From positions 3,720,001 through 3,784,000 of the forward strand of contig NZ_CP011427.1 in assembly GCF_001506165.1 (NCBI RefSeq): a DNA stretch of 64,000 nt, in the 5' to 3' direction. The position numbers and the translations under genes are program-made. The DNA is from Pantoea vagans (GTDB taxonomy: Bacteria > Pseudomonadota > Gammaproteobacteria > Enterobacterales > Enterobacteriaceae). Numbering within the stretch: the stretch's first letter is position 1; each line of letters starts with the position of its first letter. This document shows positions 45,892-56,927 of the stretch, piece by piece. The notes beneath the pieces are model-generated. The model searched no databases and was not told where the DNA came from. It worked only from the letters and a program-made list of their open reading frames with translations.

Positions 45892-46605
45892 TCAGGCACC
45901 CAGGTAAGCGCTACGGACGGCTTCGTTGGACAACAACGCTTCTCCGCTGTCTTCCAGCACTACATGGCCGTTTTCCAGTACGTAGCCACGATCGGCCAAC
46001 TTCAGTGCCTGGTTGGCGTTTTGCTCCACCAGAAAGATGGTCATGCCCTCTTTACGCAGTTGCTCAATAGTGTCGAAAATCTGCTGAATGATAATCGGCG
46101 CTAAGCCCAAAGAAGGTTCATCTAGCAAAAGTAAACGCGGCTGGCTCATCAACGCGCGGCCAATGGCCAGCATCTGTTGCTCACCACCGGACATGGTGCC
46201 CGCACGCTGCACTTTACGCTCTGCCAACCGGGGGAACAGTTGGTAAACGCGTTCAATGCGCTCCTGATACTGCTGACGCGTGGCAAAAAAACCGCCCATC
46301 GCCAGGTTCTCTTCCACTGTCATACGCGAAAACACGCGGCGGCCTTCTGGCACAATCGCAATCGCTTCACGCATGATTTTGGCGGTTTGCCAGTCAGTAA
46401 TCTCTTTACCATCAAACACCACGGTGCCGCTGGTGGCGCGTGGCTCACCGCACAGCGTGCCGAGCAGCGTGGTTTTACCCGCACCGTTAGCACCAATCAG
46501 GGTGACAATTTCCCCCTGATTGATGTGCAGATTAATGTTATGCAGCGCCTGAATCGGGCCGTAATGGGCACTGACACCCTGCAAAGTTAAAATTGGGTTT
46601 GCCAT
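45892..46605 (-). CDS. livF: Branched-chain amino acid importer ATPase LivF
   Basis: A 237-residue ABC ATPase from ATG 46605 (E. coli length). Walker A GANGAGKTTLLG, signature MSGGEQQMLAIGRALM and LLLDEPSLGLAP are present. It works with LivG, LivH and LivM to import leucine, isoleucine and valine. It is the last gene of the liv operon, one base after the livG stop. Confidence 0.96.
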   Translation of the reverse strand: MANPILTLQGVSAHYGPIQALHNINLHINQGEIVTLIGANGAGKTTLLGTLCGEPRATSGTVVFDGKEITDWQTAKIMREAIAIVPEGRRVFSRMTVEENLAMGGFFATRQQYQERIERVYQLFPRLAERKVQRAGTMSGGEQQMLAIGRALMSQPRLLLLDEPSLGLAPIIIQQIFDTIEQLRKEGMTIFLVEQNANQALKLADRGYVLENGHVVLEDSGEALLSNEAVRSAYLGA

Positions 46606-46606
46606 A

Positions 46607-47374
46607 TTACGCCTCACCTAAATAAGCACGGATAACATCCGGATTGTTGCGCACTTCTTCCGGCGTGCCGTTAGCCAGCGGTGTGCCCTGATTGACCACA
46701 TAAATGCGGTCAGAAATTCCCATTACCAGCTTCATATCATGTTCAATCAACAGCACCGAGACCTTGTGCTCGCCACGCAGTTCGGCAATCAGTTCATCCA
46801 GCTCATGCGTTTCACGTGGGTTAAGTCCTGCAGCCGGTTCATCCAGCATCAGGATTTCAGGACGTGTCACCATGCAGCGCGCAATCTCCAGACGGCGCTG
46901 TTGACCGTAAGCGAGATTACCCGCCTGGCGGTTAGCCAGATCCAGTAAACCAATGCGCTCCAGCCAGGTCGCGGCACGATCCAGGGCTTCACTTTCGCCA
47001 CGGCGAAACGCTGGCGTCTTGAACAGACCGGAGAATACGCCGCTTTTCAGATGCTGATGCTGCGCCACCAGCAGGTTTTCGATCACCGTCATTTCACGGA
47101 ACAGACGCACGTGCTGAAAAGTACGCACGATGCCCATGCGCGCAATCTTCTGGCCCGGCAGGCCCTGTAATGGCTGGTCGCGCAGTTTGATGGTGCCGCC
47201 GGTCGGCTTGTAAAAACCGGTCAGGCAGTTAAACACCGTGGTTTTACCGGCACCGTTTGGGCCAATCAGTGACACGATTTCCTGAGGGTGCAGTTCCAGC
47301 GCCACATTGTTGACGGCCAACAGGCCGCCAAAGCGCATCATCAAGCCTTCAACGGCTAATAAAGGCTGACTCAT
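46607..47374 (-). CDS. livG: Branched-chain amino acid importer ATPase LivG
   Basis: A 255-residue ABC ATPase with Walker [13 protein letters not shown], signature [15 protein letters not shown] and Walker [15 protein letters not shown]. The start overlaps the livM stop (ATGA). Confidence 0.96.
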   Translation of the reverse strand: MSQPLLAVEGLMMRFGGLLAVNNVALELHPQEIVSLIGPNGAGKTTVFNCLTGFYKPTGGTIKLRDQPLQGLPGQKIARMGIVRTFQHVRLFREMTVIENLLVAQHQHLKSGVFSGLFKTPAFRRGESEALDRAATWLERIGLLDLANRQAGNLAYGQQRRLEIARCMVTRPEILMLDEPAAGLNPRETHELDELIAELRGEHKVSVLLIEHDMKLVMGISDRIYVVNQGTPLANGTPEEVRNNPDVIRAYLGEA

Positions 47375-48638
47375 GCCTGCTCTCCTTGTTTACTGCTTTT
47401 TAACTTCAGGTGTGGACGCTTCATCGGCAACAAGCCTTGCGGACGCCAGATCATCATCAGCACCATCAAACCACCGAGCACCAGCATGCTGTACTCGTTC
47501 AAATCACGCATCAGCTCGCGTGATACCACCAGCAGCACCGCCGCAAGGATTACCGCAAACTGAGAGCCCATGCCGCCCAATACCACAATCGCCAGTACAA
47601 AGGCCGATTCAACAAAGGTGAAAGACTCCGGACTGACAAAGCCCTGACGCGCGGCGAACAGCGTACCGGCAAAACCAGCGAACACCGCGCTGATGGTGAA
47701 TGCCGTCAGCTTGATACGCGTTGGGCTGAGGCCCAGCGAGCGACAGGCAATTTCATCTTCACGCAGTGCTTCCCAGGCACGACCCAGCGGCATACGCAGT
47801 AAGCGGTTAATCACAAACAGCGTCACCACCACCAGCAGCAGCGCCACCAGATAGAGGAAAATCACACGATGGTTGGGATCGTATTGCAGCCCTGTCAGCT
47901 CATGGAAGGTGGTCCAGCCGCCTTCACTGACGCGACGACCAAATTCAATGCCAAACAGGCTGGGCTTGGGAATCTGCGCGATACCGTTTGGCCCGCCAGT
48001 GAGCGAGGTGCTGTTCAGCAGCAGAATACGGACGATCTCGCCGAAACCGAGCGTCACAATCGCCAGATAGTCCCCGCGCAGGCGCAGCACCGGGAAGCCC
48101 AGCATCAGACCAAAGGCACCCGCCACTATTCCTGCCAGCGGCAGGCTTTCCCAAAAACCGAAACCGTAATAGTGATTCAGCAAGGCAAAGGTGTAGGCAC
48201 CGATGGCGTAAAAGCCGCCGTAACCCAGCACCAGCAAACCGGAAAGCCCGACCACCACGTTGAGGCCCAAACCGAGCATCACGTAGATCAGCGTCAGCGT
48301 GGCGATATCCACACTGCCGCGTGAGACGAGGAACGGCCAAATCACCGCTGCGGCAATGATCAACGCCATCAGCCCTTTTTGTTTGGCGTTGGAGCCATCA
48401 AAACTGGGTAAAACAAAGCCTTTGCCGCTGCGTTTAAACTTGCCCTGCAACAGTGGACGCAATAACTGAAAGACAAACACCACCGCACAACCGATGAAAA
48501 TCCAGTTCCAGCGCGCGGCGCCAGCGTTGGCCACCACCAGTTTGGTGCCATCCAGATCGAGGCGAACTCCCATAAAGAAGGTGGCGAGCACTAACAACAT
48601 CACCGTGGAGATAACGGCGTTAACCAGACCGAGGCGCT

Positions 48639-48642
<4 letters not shown>
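47371..48642 (-). CDS. livM: Branched-chain amino acid importer permease LivM
   Basis: A 423-residue permease with about ten membrane segments; [27 protein letters not shown] in outline is characteristic of LivM. It pairs with LivH. The start overlaps the livH stop. Confidence 0.96.
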
Positions 48643-49565
<923 letters not shown>

Positions 49566-49590
49566 AGTGAGGACCTGCATGTGGACTAAA

Positions 49591-49697
49591 AATCCCCTCT
49601 CCTTTTGGGAGAGGGTTAGGGTGAGGGAGATACGCGGGAGCCATCAAAACCGTGCGCGCTGTCCCTCTCCCAGCCCTCTCCGGTAAAAGAGAGGGCC
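49591..49697. repeat. Inverted pair of CCCTCTCC palindromes between the liv binding-protein gene and livH
   Basis: CCCTCTCCTTTTGGGAGAGGG with TTAGGGTGAGGG is followed, about 50 bases later, by CCCTCTCCCAGCCCTCTCC and GAGAGGG. The two halves are inverted copies. Elements of this look are common in Gammaproteobacteria. No gene is present. Confidence 0.8.
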
Positions 49698-49717
49698 AAT
49701 CTGTTTAAGGTTGGTAA

Positions 49718-50845
49718 TTACTTAACGGCGGTAGAAGAACCGTCTTTGTGCCATTTGAAGACACCAAATTCAAAGCCCTTCAGGTCACCTTTCTGATCCC
49801 AGTTCAGGTTACCCATCACGGTTGGAACCGCAGCGCCCTCTTTCAGGTTTTTAGCAATCGCATCTGGCTCGTCGCTCTTGCTGCGTTCGATACCAGCCAC
49901 AAGTGACTGAATGGCGGCATAGGTGGTCCAGACGAACGGACCGGTTGGATCTTTGCGGTTAGATGCAGTGTTGGCTTTGATCGCCTCAACAATCGCCTTG
50001 TTCTCTGGCAACTGGTCATAACGCTTCGGCAAGGTGACATACAGGCCTTCAGAGGCATCACCCGCGATGTTAGACAGTGATGCGTTGCCCACACCTTCTG
50101 GCCCCATAAAGCCCGCGTTCAGACCTGCTGATTTCGCCTGGCGCAGAATCTGTCCCAGCTCTGGGTAGTAGCCGCCGTAGTAAACGAAATCGACGTTCTC
50201 TTTCTTCAGACGCGCAATCAGCGTAGAGAAATCTTTGTCACCGGCGGTGATACCTTCAAACAACACCACGTTGCCGCCTTTGGCTTTCAGGGTTTTCTGC
50301 ACCGATTCCGCCAGACCCTGACCGTACTGCTGCTTGTCGTGCACCACAGCGATACGTTTTGGTTTGATTTCATTCAGGATGTAAGTCGCTGCGGTTGGCC
50401 CCTGATCCGAATCCAGACCAGTGGTGCGCAGTACGTCAGCATAGCCACGCGCCGTCAGCTCAGGAGCGGTGGCGGCTGGGGTGATCATCAGAATGCCTTC
50501 ATCATTGTAGATGTCAGAAGCAGGCTGAGTCGAAGAAGAGCAAAGGTGGCCGATAACGTATTTGATGCCGTCGTTAACCACTTTGTTGGCCACTGCAACC
50601 GCTTGTTTCGGGTCACAGGCATCGTCATATTCCACGCCAACCAGTTTGTCACCATTAACACCGCCTTTGGCGTTAATGTCCTTGATCGCCTGCGCTGCAC
50701 CGGTGAACTGCATGTCACCGTACTGGGCAACCGGGCCGGTTGCTGCGCCAACGATGGCAATTTTGATGTCTTTAGCCAGTGCCGCGTGGCTCAACGCCAG
50801 CGCAACGCAACCCGCCAGTAATGCGCGTCCTTTACTCATTTTCAT
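49718..50845 (-). CDS. livJ: Branched-chain amino acid binding protein (LivJ/LivK type)
   Basis: A 375-residue periplasmic protein with a signal peptide ending [52 protein letters not shown] and [14 protein letters not shown] are shared by LivJ and LivK. The N-terminus ([19 protein letters not shown]) resembles LivJ while KDINAKGG and [11 protein letters not shown] resemble LivK. It lies next to livH (the livK position), and the separate livJ that E. coli has between rpoH and panM is absent. One binding protein therefore probably serves leucine, isoleucine and valine. Confidence 0.9.
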   Translation of the reverse strand: MKMSKGRALLAGCVALALSHAALAKDIKIAIVGAATGPVAQYGDMQFTGAAQAIKDINAKGGVNGDKLVGVEYDDACDPKQAVAVANKVVNDGIKYVIGHLCSSSTQPASDIYNDEGILMITPAATAPELTARGYADVLRTTGLDSDQGPTAATYILNEIKPKRIAVVHDKQQYGQGLAESVQKTLKAKGGNVVLFEGITAGDKDFSTLIARLKKENVDFVYYGGYYPELGQILRQAKSAGLNAGFMGPEGVGNASLSNIAGDASEGLYVTLPKRYDQLPENKAIVEAIKANTASNRKDPTGPFVWTTYAAIQSLVAGIERSKSDEPDAIAKNLKEGAAVPTVMGNLNWDQKGDLKGFEFGVFKWHKDGSSTAVK

Positions 50846-51250
50846 GCGTACTTCCCCATCTGTTGTGTCGTGTGTCTGTTGTGATTGGTTTATTTTCTGC
50901 CAGTCAAAGAGGAAAACTGATTTTAGAATAATGAGTTAGCGCTCTTTTCTGGCATTTATTGGTAATAAGGCTTTATTTTTCAGGTTATTAAACAGGAACT
51001 TTCTTCTGTAAATCAACTGACATATTTAGAATTAGTCGCGTTGAACAGCAGAATCATCTGGTTGTTATGGCCGGTTTTTAGCCAGCTACCCAGCGTGTTA
51101 TGCTGGCTTTTTCAACGATCATTGATTGCTTACTCCACAATCCTGGCAAACAGGCTGGCATTTGACCTATTTTCATCGCAAAAAAGTGACAGCACGCTGA
51201 CTGTCTAAATTCGCTACACTATGGCCTTTCTGCCAGTACAGGTAAGGGTA
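50846..51250. other. Long divergent region between the liv operon and panM
   Basis: 405 bases with no protein gene. The liv side has several -10-like AT-rich blocks, suggesting a long leader. On the plus strand there is an unassigned terminator at 51080-51112. Confidence 0.65.
51080..51112 (+). terminator. Orphan intrinsic terminator, possible small-RNA 3' end
   Basis: AGCCAGC and GCTGGCT enclose 15 bases and are followed by five T on the plus strand. No plus-strand gene lies upstream: the previous gene is the oppositely oriented liv binding protein. It could end a small RNA or a panM leader transcript. Confidence 0.55.
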
Positions 51251-51637
51251 ATGAAGCTCACTATTCAGCGGATCACCGCACTGACGCCACAGGATCGGTT
51301 GGATTTAGCTAAAGTCTGGCCGCAGATCGATATTGCGCAACTGGAAGCCGCATTAAGCGAGACGCAGCGTTTGTACGCCGCCCGCTTTAACGATCGCCTG
51401 CTAGCGGCGTTACAGTTGGAGATGCGTGGGACGCAGGGGAAGATTTCGCAGCTGAATGTGCGTGAAGTCACACGCCGTCGTGGCGTGGGGCAATATCTGC
51501 TGGAAGACACTATCGCGCAGAACAGCGAAGTCGCGAATTGGTGGATTGCCAATGATGGCGAGAGCGATCAGGAGATCCGCGCTGCGTTTATGCAGGCCTG
51601 TGGTTTTCGTGCGCAAGTGGACGGTTGGGTGCGTTAA
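51251..51637 (+). CDS. panM: PanD maturation factor PanM/PanZ
   Basis: A 128-residue GNAT-fold protein from ATG 51251 (AAGG upstream; ten more codons upstream are open). NVREVTRRRGVGQYLL is the acetyl-CoA-binding motif. PanM triggers self-cleavage of PanD to make the pyruvoyl cofactor for beta-alanine and coenzyme A synthesis, in a CoA-dependent way. It is next to the liv operon as in E. coli (yhhK). Confidence 0.92.
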   Translation: MKLTIQRITALTPQDRLDLAKVWPQIDIAQLEAALSETQRLYAARFNDRLLAALQLEMRGTQGKISQLNVREVTRRRGVGQYLLEDTIAQNSEVANWWIANDGESDQEIRAAFMQACGFRAQVDGWVR

Positions 51638-51639
51638 CC

Positions 51640-51699
51640 TGGTGCGCATTAATGCGCATCCTACGGGGGATGAGTGTAGGGTCGCCATTTATGGCGACT
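51640..51699. repeat. Interspersed palindrome family A, copy 5
   Basis: GGTGCGCATTAATGCGCATC, then GTAGGG and GGTCGCCATTTATGGCGACT, between the panM and rpoH 3' ends. Confidence 0.82.
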
Positions 51700-51705
51700 G
51701 TCGAG

Positions 51706-51738
51706 CAAAAAAAAGGGCGACCCGCTGGTCGCCCCGTT
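51706..51738 (-). terminator. Intrinsic terminator of rpoH
   Basis: On the minus strand GGGCGACC and GGTCGCCC arms with a short loop are followed by a run of eight T. Confidence 0.9.
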
Positions 51739-51754
51739 TTGCACCTGACGCTTA

Positions 51755-52612
51755 TCAGGCTTCAATCGCCATACGCAGTTTCTTCATGGCGTTCTTTTCC
51801 AACTGACGTACGCGCTCAGCAGAGACGCCGTATTGATCGGCCAGTTCCTGCAGCGTGGTTTTGTTCTCTTCATCCAGCCAACGGGCACGGATGATGTGCT
51901 GGCTACGCTCATCAAGGCTCAGCATCGCATCGCTCAGTTTATCTGCGGCATGTGCATCCCAGTTGTCCTCTTCAATGCCATCAGCAAAGTCAGAGGTTTT
52001 ATCCTGCAGATACAGCACCGGAGCCATCGGCTTGCCTTCGCCTGCTTCGTCATCTGAAGACATATCGAAGGTCATATCCTGCGCGGCCATACGAGATTCC
52101 ATCTCGAGCACGTCTTTACTGCTCACGCCAAGCTCGCGCGCGACCATTTCCACTTCGTCTTGGTTAAACCAGCCCAGACGCTGCTTGCTTTTACGCAAGT
52201 TAAAGAACAGCTTACGCTGTGCTTTCGTAGTCGCGACTTTCACGATACGCCAGTTACGCAGTACGTATTCGTGAATTTCTGCTTTAATCCAGTGCACGGC
52301 AAACGACACCAGGCGCACGCCCACTTCAGGATTGAAGCGACGCACCGCCTTCATCAGGCCGATGTTACCTTCCTGAATCAGGTCAGCCTGTGGCAGGCCG
52401 TAACCGGAGTAGTTACGAGCAATATGAACAACAAAGCGCAGGTGAGACAGGATCAGCGTCTTAGCTGCATCCAGATCGCCCTGGTAATGCAGTTTCTCCG
52501 CTAATGCCTTCTCCTCTTCTGCCGTTAATACCGGCCAGTTATTGGCAGCCCGGACGTATGATTCCAGGTTACCCAGAGGCGCAATCGCTAAAGTTTGCAT
52601 TTCTTTGGTCAT
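51755..52612 (-). CDS. rpoH: RNA polymerase heat-shock sigma factor (sigma32)
   Basis: A 285-residue sigma factor. Region 2 contains [38 protein letters not shown], the RpoH box is [17 protein letters not shown] near residue 133, and region 4 ends in [16 protein letters not shown]. It directs chaperone and protease genes. In E. coli its translation is thermosensed by mRNA folding in the 5' coding part and its level by DnaK/FtsH; the sequence is consistent. The promoter region holds a sigmaE-like promoter and a DnaA box. Confidence 0.98.
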   Translation of the reverse strand: MTKEMQTLAIAPLGNLESYVRAANNWPVLTAEEEKALAEKLHYQGDLDAAKTLILSHLRFVVHIARNYSGYGLPQADLIQEGNIGLMKAVRRFNPEVGVRLVSFAVHWIKAEIHEYVLRNWRIVKVATTKAQRKLFFNLRKSKQRLGWFNQDEVEMVARELGVSSKDVLEMESRMAAQDMTFDMSSDDEAGEGKPMAPVLYLQDKTSDFADGIEEDNWDAHAADKLSDAMLSLDERSQHIIRARWLDEENKTTLQELADQYGVSAERVRQLEKNAMKKLRMAIEA

Positions 52613-52659
52613 TCAAACCCTCACAAATTCAATGGACTTGCTGCACAGTTCCTTGCGCA

Positions 52660-52681
52660 GACGTTACATTATGTCAACGTC
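52660..52681. promoter_or_regulatory. 22-base dyad in the rpoH leader
   Basis: GACGTTACAT and ATGTCAACGTC-type arms form an almost perfect palindrome, 50-70 bases upstream of the rpoH start. It may be an operator or a leader hairpin. Confidence 0.4.
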
Positions 52682-52710
52682 GCGAAAAAACCAAAAGCAA
52701 TCTGTGCTAC

Positions 52711-52737
52711 TTGGACGACAAAGTTATCCACAAGTTC
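52711..52737 (-). promoter_or_regulatory. SigmaE-like promoter with DnaA box for rpoH
   Basis: On the minus strand GAACTT (-35) is 16 bases from TCCAA (-10, weak). TTATCCACA (52724-52732, plus) is a perfect DnaA box overlapping the -35. E. coli rpoH P3 has the same GAACTTGTGGATAA stretch. Confidence 0.7.
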
Positions 52738-52851
52738 AATATTAGCAGTGAATATTTTACACACAGATGACGGCGGAAGAAACAGGAAGAGTCCTCTGCT
52801 CCCAGATCGTCGGCAGCAGAGGAAGAGTATATCAAAAAACGTTGCTGTTGG

Positions 52852-53838
52852 TTACTGCGGCGTAAATCGGCGTAAATGTTGTACAGTCGCTAACCACGCG
52901 GCAATCCAGCCGATAATGGCGGCGATCAGCAGCAGCAGCAGTCCTTCGTCCCAGGAAAAACCTTCCAAAACAAAGGTGGTGCCGAACACCGAGGCGACCT
53001 GCGCCACCACGGACTGCAAGCGCAATACCAATACCTCGGAGAGGATCAGTGACAACACCGCGCCACTGAAACCGAGCAGCGCACCGCCATACAAGAACGG
53101 ACGAAGAATAAAGCCGTCGGTGGCACCGATCAGTTTTTGCACGTTGATGGTATCGCGGCGGGCGAAAATGCTGAGTCGCACACTGTTGCCGATCACCAGG
53201 AACACCGCGACCACCATCAGCAAGCCAATCATCGAGGCGATTTGCCCCACCAGCCCGGTTAAAGCGGCTAAGCGAGCAAACCAGCTGTCATCCATACGCA
53301 CTTCATCAACGCCCTGCACTTTCGCGACTCGATCGCGCAGATTGGCCATGGTGTCTGAATTCTGGAAATTGAGCTTCGGCGTGATAATGGCGACAGCAGG
53401 CAGCGGATTCTGCTCCAGCATGTCCATTGAGCCGCCAAAGCCGGACCAGTTACGGAACTCATTCAGCGCTTCTTCACGCGTCAGATAATTGACATTATCC
53501 ACGCCATCTAACTTTTTCAGTTCAGCGGTGACATTCTCGGCGGCGCTATCGTCCAGCGCTTTGTCGAGATACACGGTAAGCTGCGGCGCGGGATACCATT
53601 GCGTGGCCGCCTGGCTGACGTTTTTCCACACCATGTAGCAGACGCTCGGCAGCGTTAGCGAGATGGCGATCACCATCACCGTCAGCAGCGTGGCCAGCGG
53701 CTGGCGATACATATCCGATAACGTACCGCGCCACGCATAACGCCACTGCTCCTGCCAGCCACCTTTTAACGCCTTGCTTTTCGAAGGTTGCTTCGTCGCT
53801 TTTGGCGCTGCTGGGCGCTTATTGCGTTTATTGACCAT
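52852..53838 (-). CDS. ftsX: Cell-division protein FtsX
   Basis: A 328-residue inner-membrane protein (E. coli about 352). A basic Lys-rich N-terminus precedes TM1 ([21 protein letters not shown]), a large periplasmic loop of about 120 residues that activates EnvC, and three C-terminal TM segments. With FtsE it forms a type VII ABC complex controlling septal murein hydrolysis. The start overlaps the ftsE end by 11 bases. Confidence 0.96.
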   Translation of the reverse strand: MVNKRNKRPAAPKATKQPSKSKALKGGWQEQWRYAWRGTLSDMYRQPLATLLTVMVIAISLTLPSVCYMVWKNVSQAATQWYPAPQLTVYLDKALDDSAAENVTAELKKLDGVDNVNYLTREEALNEFRNWSGFGGSMDMLEQNPLPAVAIITPKLNFQNSDTMANLRDRVAKVQGVDEVRMDDSWFARLAALTGLVGQIASMIGLLMVVAVFLVIGNSVRLSIFARRDTINVQKLIGATDGFILRPFLYGGALLGFSGAVLSLILSEVLVLRLQSVVAQVASVFGTTFVLEGFSWDEGLLLLLIAAIIGWIAAWLATVQHLRRFTPQ

Positions 53839-54496
53839 CGTGGCCTCCGTGCAGACGTCCCTGATTCAGCGTCATCAGGCGGTAATTCCGCCGTGCAATC
53901 AGCCCGGTGTCATGCGTTGCCATCAGCACCGTGACACCTACGCGGTTAAACTCTTCAAACAGTCGCAGAATGTCTTCTGACAGCGCATTGTCGAGGTTAC
54001 CGGTCGGTTCATCCGCCAGCAAAACCGCCGGCTTATTCACCACCGCACGCGCAATGCCAACACGTTGCTGTTCACCGCCTGAGAGCTGGATCGGATAACT
54101 TTTCGCTTTGTCGAGCAGGCCAACTTTATCCAGCGCCGCCGACACGCGACGACGAATGTCCTCACCGCTGGCACCGGAGATAATCAGCGGGATAGCCACG
54201 TTGTCATAGACCGAACGATCCATCAGCAAGTGGTGATCCTGGAAAATCATACCGATCTGACGTCGCAGGAAAGGCACTTCACTGTGACGCAGACGCGAAA
54301 TATCGTGGCCGCTAAACCAGATCTGCCCGGCGCTCGGGCGCTCAATGCCACAAATCAGCTTCAGTAAGGTACTTTTCCCCGCGCCGGAATGGCCGGTCAG
54401 GAACGCCATTTCACCGGGACGCAGATGAAAATCCACCCCCTGCAGCGCCTGACGTCCTCCCAGGTAAGCCTTACTGACCTCTTCAAAGCGAATCAT
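53828..54496 (-). CDS. ftsE: Cell-division ATP-binding protein FtsE
   Basis: A 222-residue ABC ATPase, E. coli length, from ATG 54496. An ATG at 54505 overlapping the ftsY stop has a too-close ribosome site. Walker [40 protein letters not shown] and the THD switch are intact. Middle gene of ftsYEX. Confidence 0.96.
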   Translation of the reverse strand: MIRFEEVSKAYLGGRQALQGVDFHLRPGEMAFLTGHSGAGKSTLLKLICGIERPSAGQIWFSGHDISRLRHSEVPFLRRQIGMIFQDHHLLMDRSVYDNVAIPLIISGASGEDIRRRVSAALDKVGLLDKAKSYPIQLSGGEQQRVGIARAVVNKPAVLLADEPTGNLDNALSEDILRLFEEFNRVGVTVLMATHDTGLIARRNYRLMTLNQGRLHGGHDGQ

Positions 54497-54501
54497 CCCA
54501 A

Positions 54502-56097
54502 TCATTCCTCTCGGGCAAACAGTGCCTCAATAAAGTCCTCGGCCTTGAACGGCCGTAAATCCTCGATGCCTTCCCCGACACCGATATAGCGAATCGGAAT
54601 ACCGAACTGATCGGCAACCGAGAAGATCACGCCACCTTTCGCGGTGCCGTCAAGCTTGGTCAGGGTAATGCCGGTTAAGCCCACCGCTTCATGGAACAGT
54701 TTGGCCTGGCTTACCGCATTTTGCCCGGTGCTGGCGTCGAGGGTCAGCATCACTTCGTGTGGCGCATCCTCATCCAACTTCTTCATCACGCGGGTGATTT
54801 TCTTCAGTTCTTCCATCAGGTGCGCTTTGTTCTGCAAGCGACCTGCGGTATCGGCGATCAGCACATCCACCTGACGTGATTTAGCGGCCTGAATGGCATC
54901 AAAAATCACCGAGGCGGAGTCCGCGCCCGTGTGCTGTGCCACTACCGGAATGTTGTTACGCTGACCCCACACCTGCAACTGCTCAACAGCAGCTGCACGG
55001 AAGGTATCACCTGCCGCCAGCATCACTGATTTGCCTTGCGCCTGGTACTGACGCGCCAGCTTACCAATGGTGGTGGTTTTACCTACGCCATTAACGCCGA
55101 CCATCAGGATAACAAACGGCGTTTTGCCACTGACATCCAGCGGCTCGTCAACTTTTTCCAGAATGCCGGCCATTTCGGCTTTCAGCAGGCCGTACAAGGC
55201 TTCTGCATCGCGCAGCTGCTTACGATTCGCCTGCTGCGTCAAATTGGCGATGATGCGGCGCGTCGTTTCCACACCGACATCAGCGATCAACAGCTGTTCT
55301 TCCAGCTCTTCAAACAGGTCGTCATCGATTTTTTTGCCACGGAACAGACCGATAAACCCAGAGCCCAGGTTTTCACGGGTTTTCACCAGACTGCGTTTCA
55401 GGCGGGCAAAGAAGCCTTCTTTGGTTGGGCGCTCTTGCTCCTGCGTGACAATCGGCGCCGCGGCCAGCGGCAGATCGCTGACGGTATCCTGCGCTTCGGC
55501 TTCCGCATCTTCGGCATAGGTTTCCGCTAATGCCAGTGCTTCCAGCTCCTCGTCGCTTAACGCGTCGTCTTCTGGCTCAACCGTTGCTTCGATAACGGGC
55601 TGTTGCGGCTCAATCACCGGCTCAACCGGCGCTTCGATAACAGGCTGTTGCGGTTCAATCACCGGCTCAACCGGCGCTTCGATAACATGCTGTTGCGGTT
55701 CAATCACCGGCTCAACGGGTGCTTCGATAACAGGCTGTTGCGGTTCAATCACAGGCTCAACGGGTGCTTCAACAATCAGCGTTTCGGCCTGCGGTTCTTC
55801 TTCGACAGGCACAACGTCGGGTTGCACTTCCGCTTCAGGCAGCACCGCTTCTTCAATCGCGACAACCGGCTCGGCAACAGGCTCTTCCACTGGCGCCTGC
55901 TGCGCTTCGGCAACCTGCTCAGTGACGGCAACCGTCTCCTCGGCCTGCGCTTCGGCGCTTGCTAATGCGCTCTCTTCAGCGATGGGCTCATGCGCGACAT
56001 CGGTCGATTGCTGCTGCTCTTCCGCAGGCTGTTGCGTCTCTTCTTCTTTGCCAAAGCCTAGCCAGGAAAAAAAGCCGCGTTTTTTCTCTTTTGCCAT
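54502..56097 (-). CDS. ftsY: Signal-recognition-particle receptor FtsY with a tandem-repeat A domain
   Basis: A 531-residue receptor GTPase for co-translational membrane targeting. The C-terminal NG domain is complete: GVNGVGKTTTIGKLA near residue 337, DTAGRLQNKAHLMEEL near residue 420 and TKLDGTAKGG near residue 491. The N-terminal acidic A domain contains four copies of a 15-residue unit APVEPVIEPQQPVIE (residues 111-170; one copy has H for P). The N-terminal basic KEKKRGFFSWLGFG binds lipid. It heads ftsYEX and is divergent from rsmD. Confidence 0.97.
   Translation of the reverse strand: MAKEKKRGFFSWLGFGKEEETQQPAEEQQQSTDVAHEPIAEESALASAEAQAEETVAVTEQVAEAQQAPVEEPVAEPVVAIEEAVLPEAEVQPDVVPVEEEPQAETLIVEAPVEPVIEPQQPVIEAPVEPVIEPQQHVIEAPVEPVIEPQQPVIEAPVEPVIEPQQPVIEATVEPEDDALSDEELEALALAETYAEDAEAEAQDTVSDLPLAAAPIVTQEQERPTKEGFFARLKRSLVKTRENLGSGFIGLFRGKKIDDDLFEELEEQLLIADVGVETTRRIIANLTQQANRKQLRDAEALYGLLKAEMAGILEKVDEPLDVSGKTPFVILMVGVNGVGKTTTIGKLARQYQAQGKSVMLAAGDTFRAAAVEQLQVWGQRNNIPVVAQHTGADSASVIFDAIQAAKSRQVDVLIADTAGRLQNKAHLMEELKKITRVMKKLDEDAPHEVMLTLDASTGQNAVSQAKLFHEAVGLTGITLTKLDGTAKGGVIFSVADQFGIPIRYIGVGEGIEDLRPFKAEDFIEALFAREE
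55588..55767. repeat. Four 45-base tandem repeats inside ftsY
   Basis: Four head-to-tail copies with only a few base differences encode the 15-residue unit in the A domain. Near-identity suggests recent expansion by slippage or unequal exchange. Confidence 0.9.
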
Positions 56098-56327
56098 TGT
56101 GTAACCACACTCCTCGATGGCTTATTCCCGGTTGCACGCTGTTCCCAGGGGATAAAAAATTCAATTATTGACGCACGAGCCGCGTAAAAATCAGGCAATT
56201 ACGCGCGCCATATCAACTCAGTAGTCTAACACTTTCCAGCCAGCGCACCACAGCACCCTTTTTTACGTTTCTTCTCCTTGCTGCGCCCGTTAAACTACGC
56301 AACAAATTATGACGAGTTGTGAGCGAA

Positions 56328-56927
56328 ATGAGTAAATCACCCCGCAGCAGTGGCGCTGCTGGCCAAATCCGCATCATCGGCGGGCAGTGGCGCGGTCGCA
56401 AATTACCGGTGCCTGACAGCGCTGGCTTACGCCCGACCACCGATCGCGTACGCGAAACCCTGTTCAACTGGCTGGCCCCCGATATTCAGGAAGCACGCTG
56501 CCTCGACTGCTTCGCCGGTAGCGGCGCGCTCGGACTGGAAGCGCTGTCACGCTATGCCGCCTCTGCCACGCTGCTTGAAATGGAACGAGCGGTGGCGCAA
56601 CAGCTGTCGCAGAACCTGCAAACACTGCGTGCAACTCAAGGTACTGTGGTGCAGACCAACACTTTGCAGTGGCTAAATCAGCCGGGCGAGCCGTTTGATG
56701 TGGTGTTTGTGGACCCGCCGTTCCGTAAAGGACTATTGCTGGAAACATTGACGCTGCTTGAAAAAAACGGCTGGCTGGCAGAGAACGCGCTAATTTACGT
56801 AGAGAGTGAAGTCGAGCATGGCACGCCGGTGGCACCCGCCAACTGGGATTTATACCGCGAGAAGATTGCCGGACAGGTCGCCTATCGCCTTTATCAACGC
56901 CAACAGGAGACGCACGATGTGGCTTAA
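56328..56927 (+). CDS. rsmD: 16S rRNA (guanine966-N2)-methyltransferase
   Basis: A 199-residue methyltransferase from ATG 56328 (GTG 56319 is an alternative). IRIIGGQWRGRKLPV, SAM-binding LDCFAGSGALGLEALSRYA near residue 58 and catalytic VFVDPPFRKG near residue 125 are clear. It methylates G966 of 16S rRNA. It overlaps yhhL and is divergent from ftsY. Confidence 0.96.
   Translation: MSKSPRSSGAAGQIRIIGGQWRGRKLPVPDSAGLRPTTDRVRETLFNWLAPDIQEARCLDCFAGSGALGLEALSRYAASATLLEMERAVAQQLSQNLQTLRATQGTVVQTNTLQWLNQPGEPFDVVFVDPPFRKGLLLETLTLLEKNGWLAENALIYVESEVEHGTPVAPANWDLYREKIAGQVAYRLYQRQQETHDVA

Noticed and set aside
55603..55965. 120-codon plus-strand frame across the ftsY repeats
   Set aside because: It is the antisense reading of the tandem repeats and simply mirrors their periodicity.
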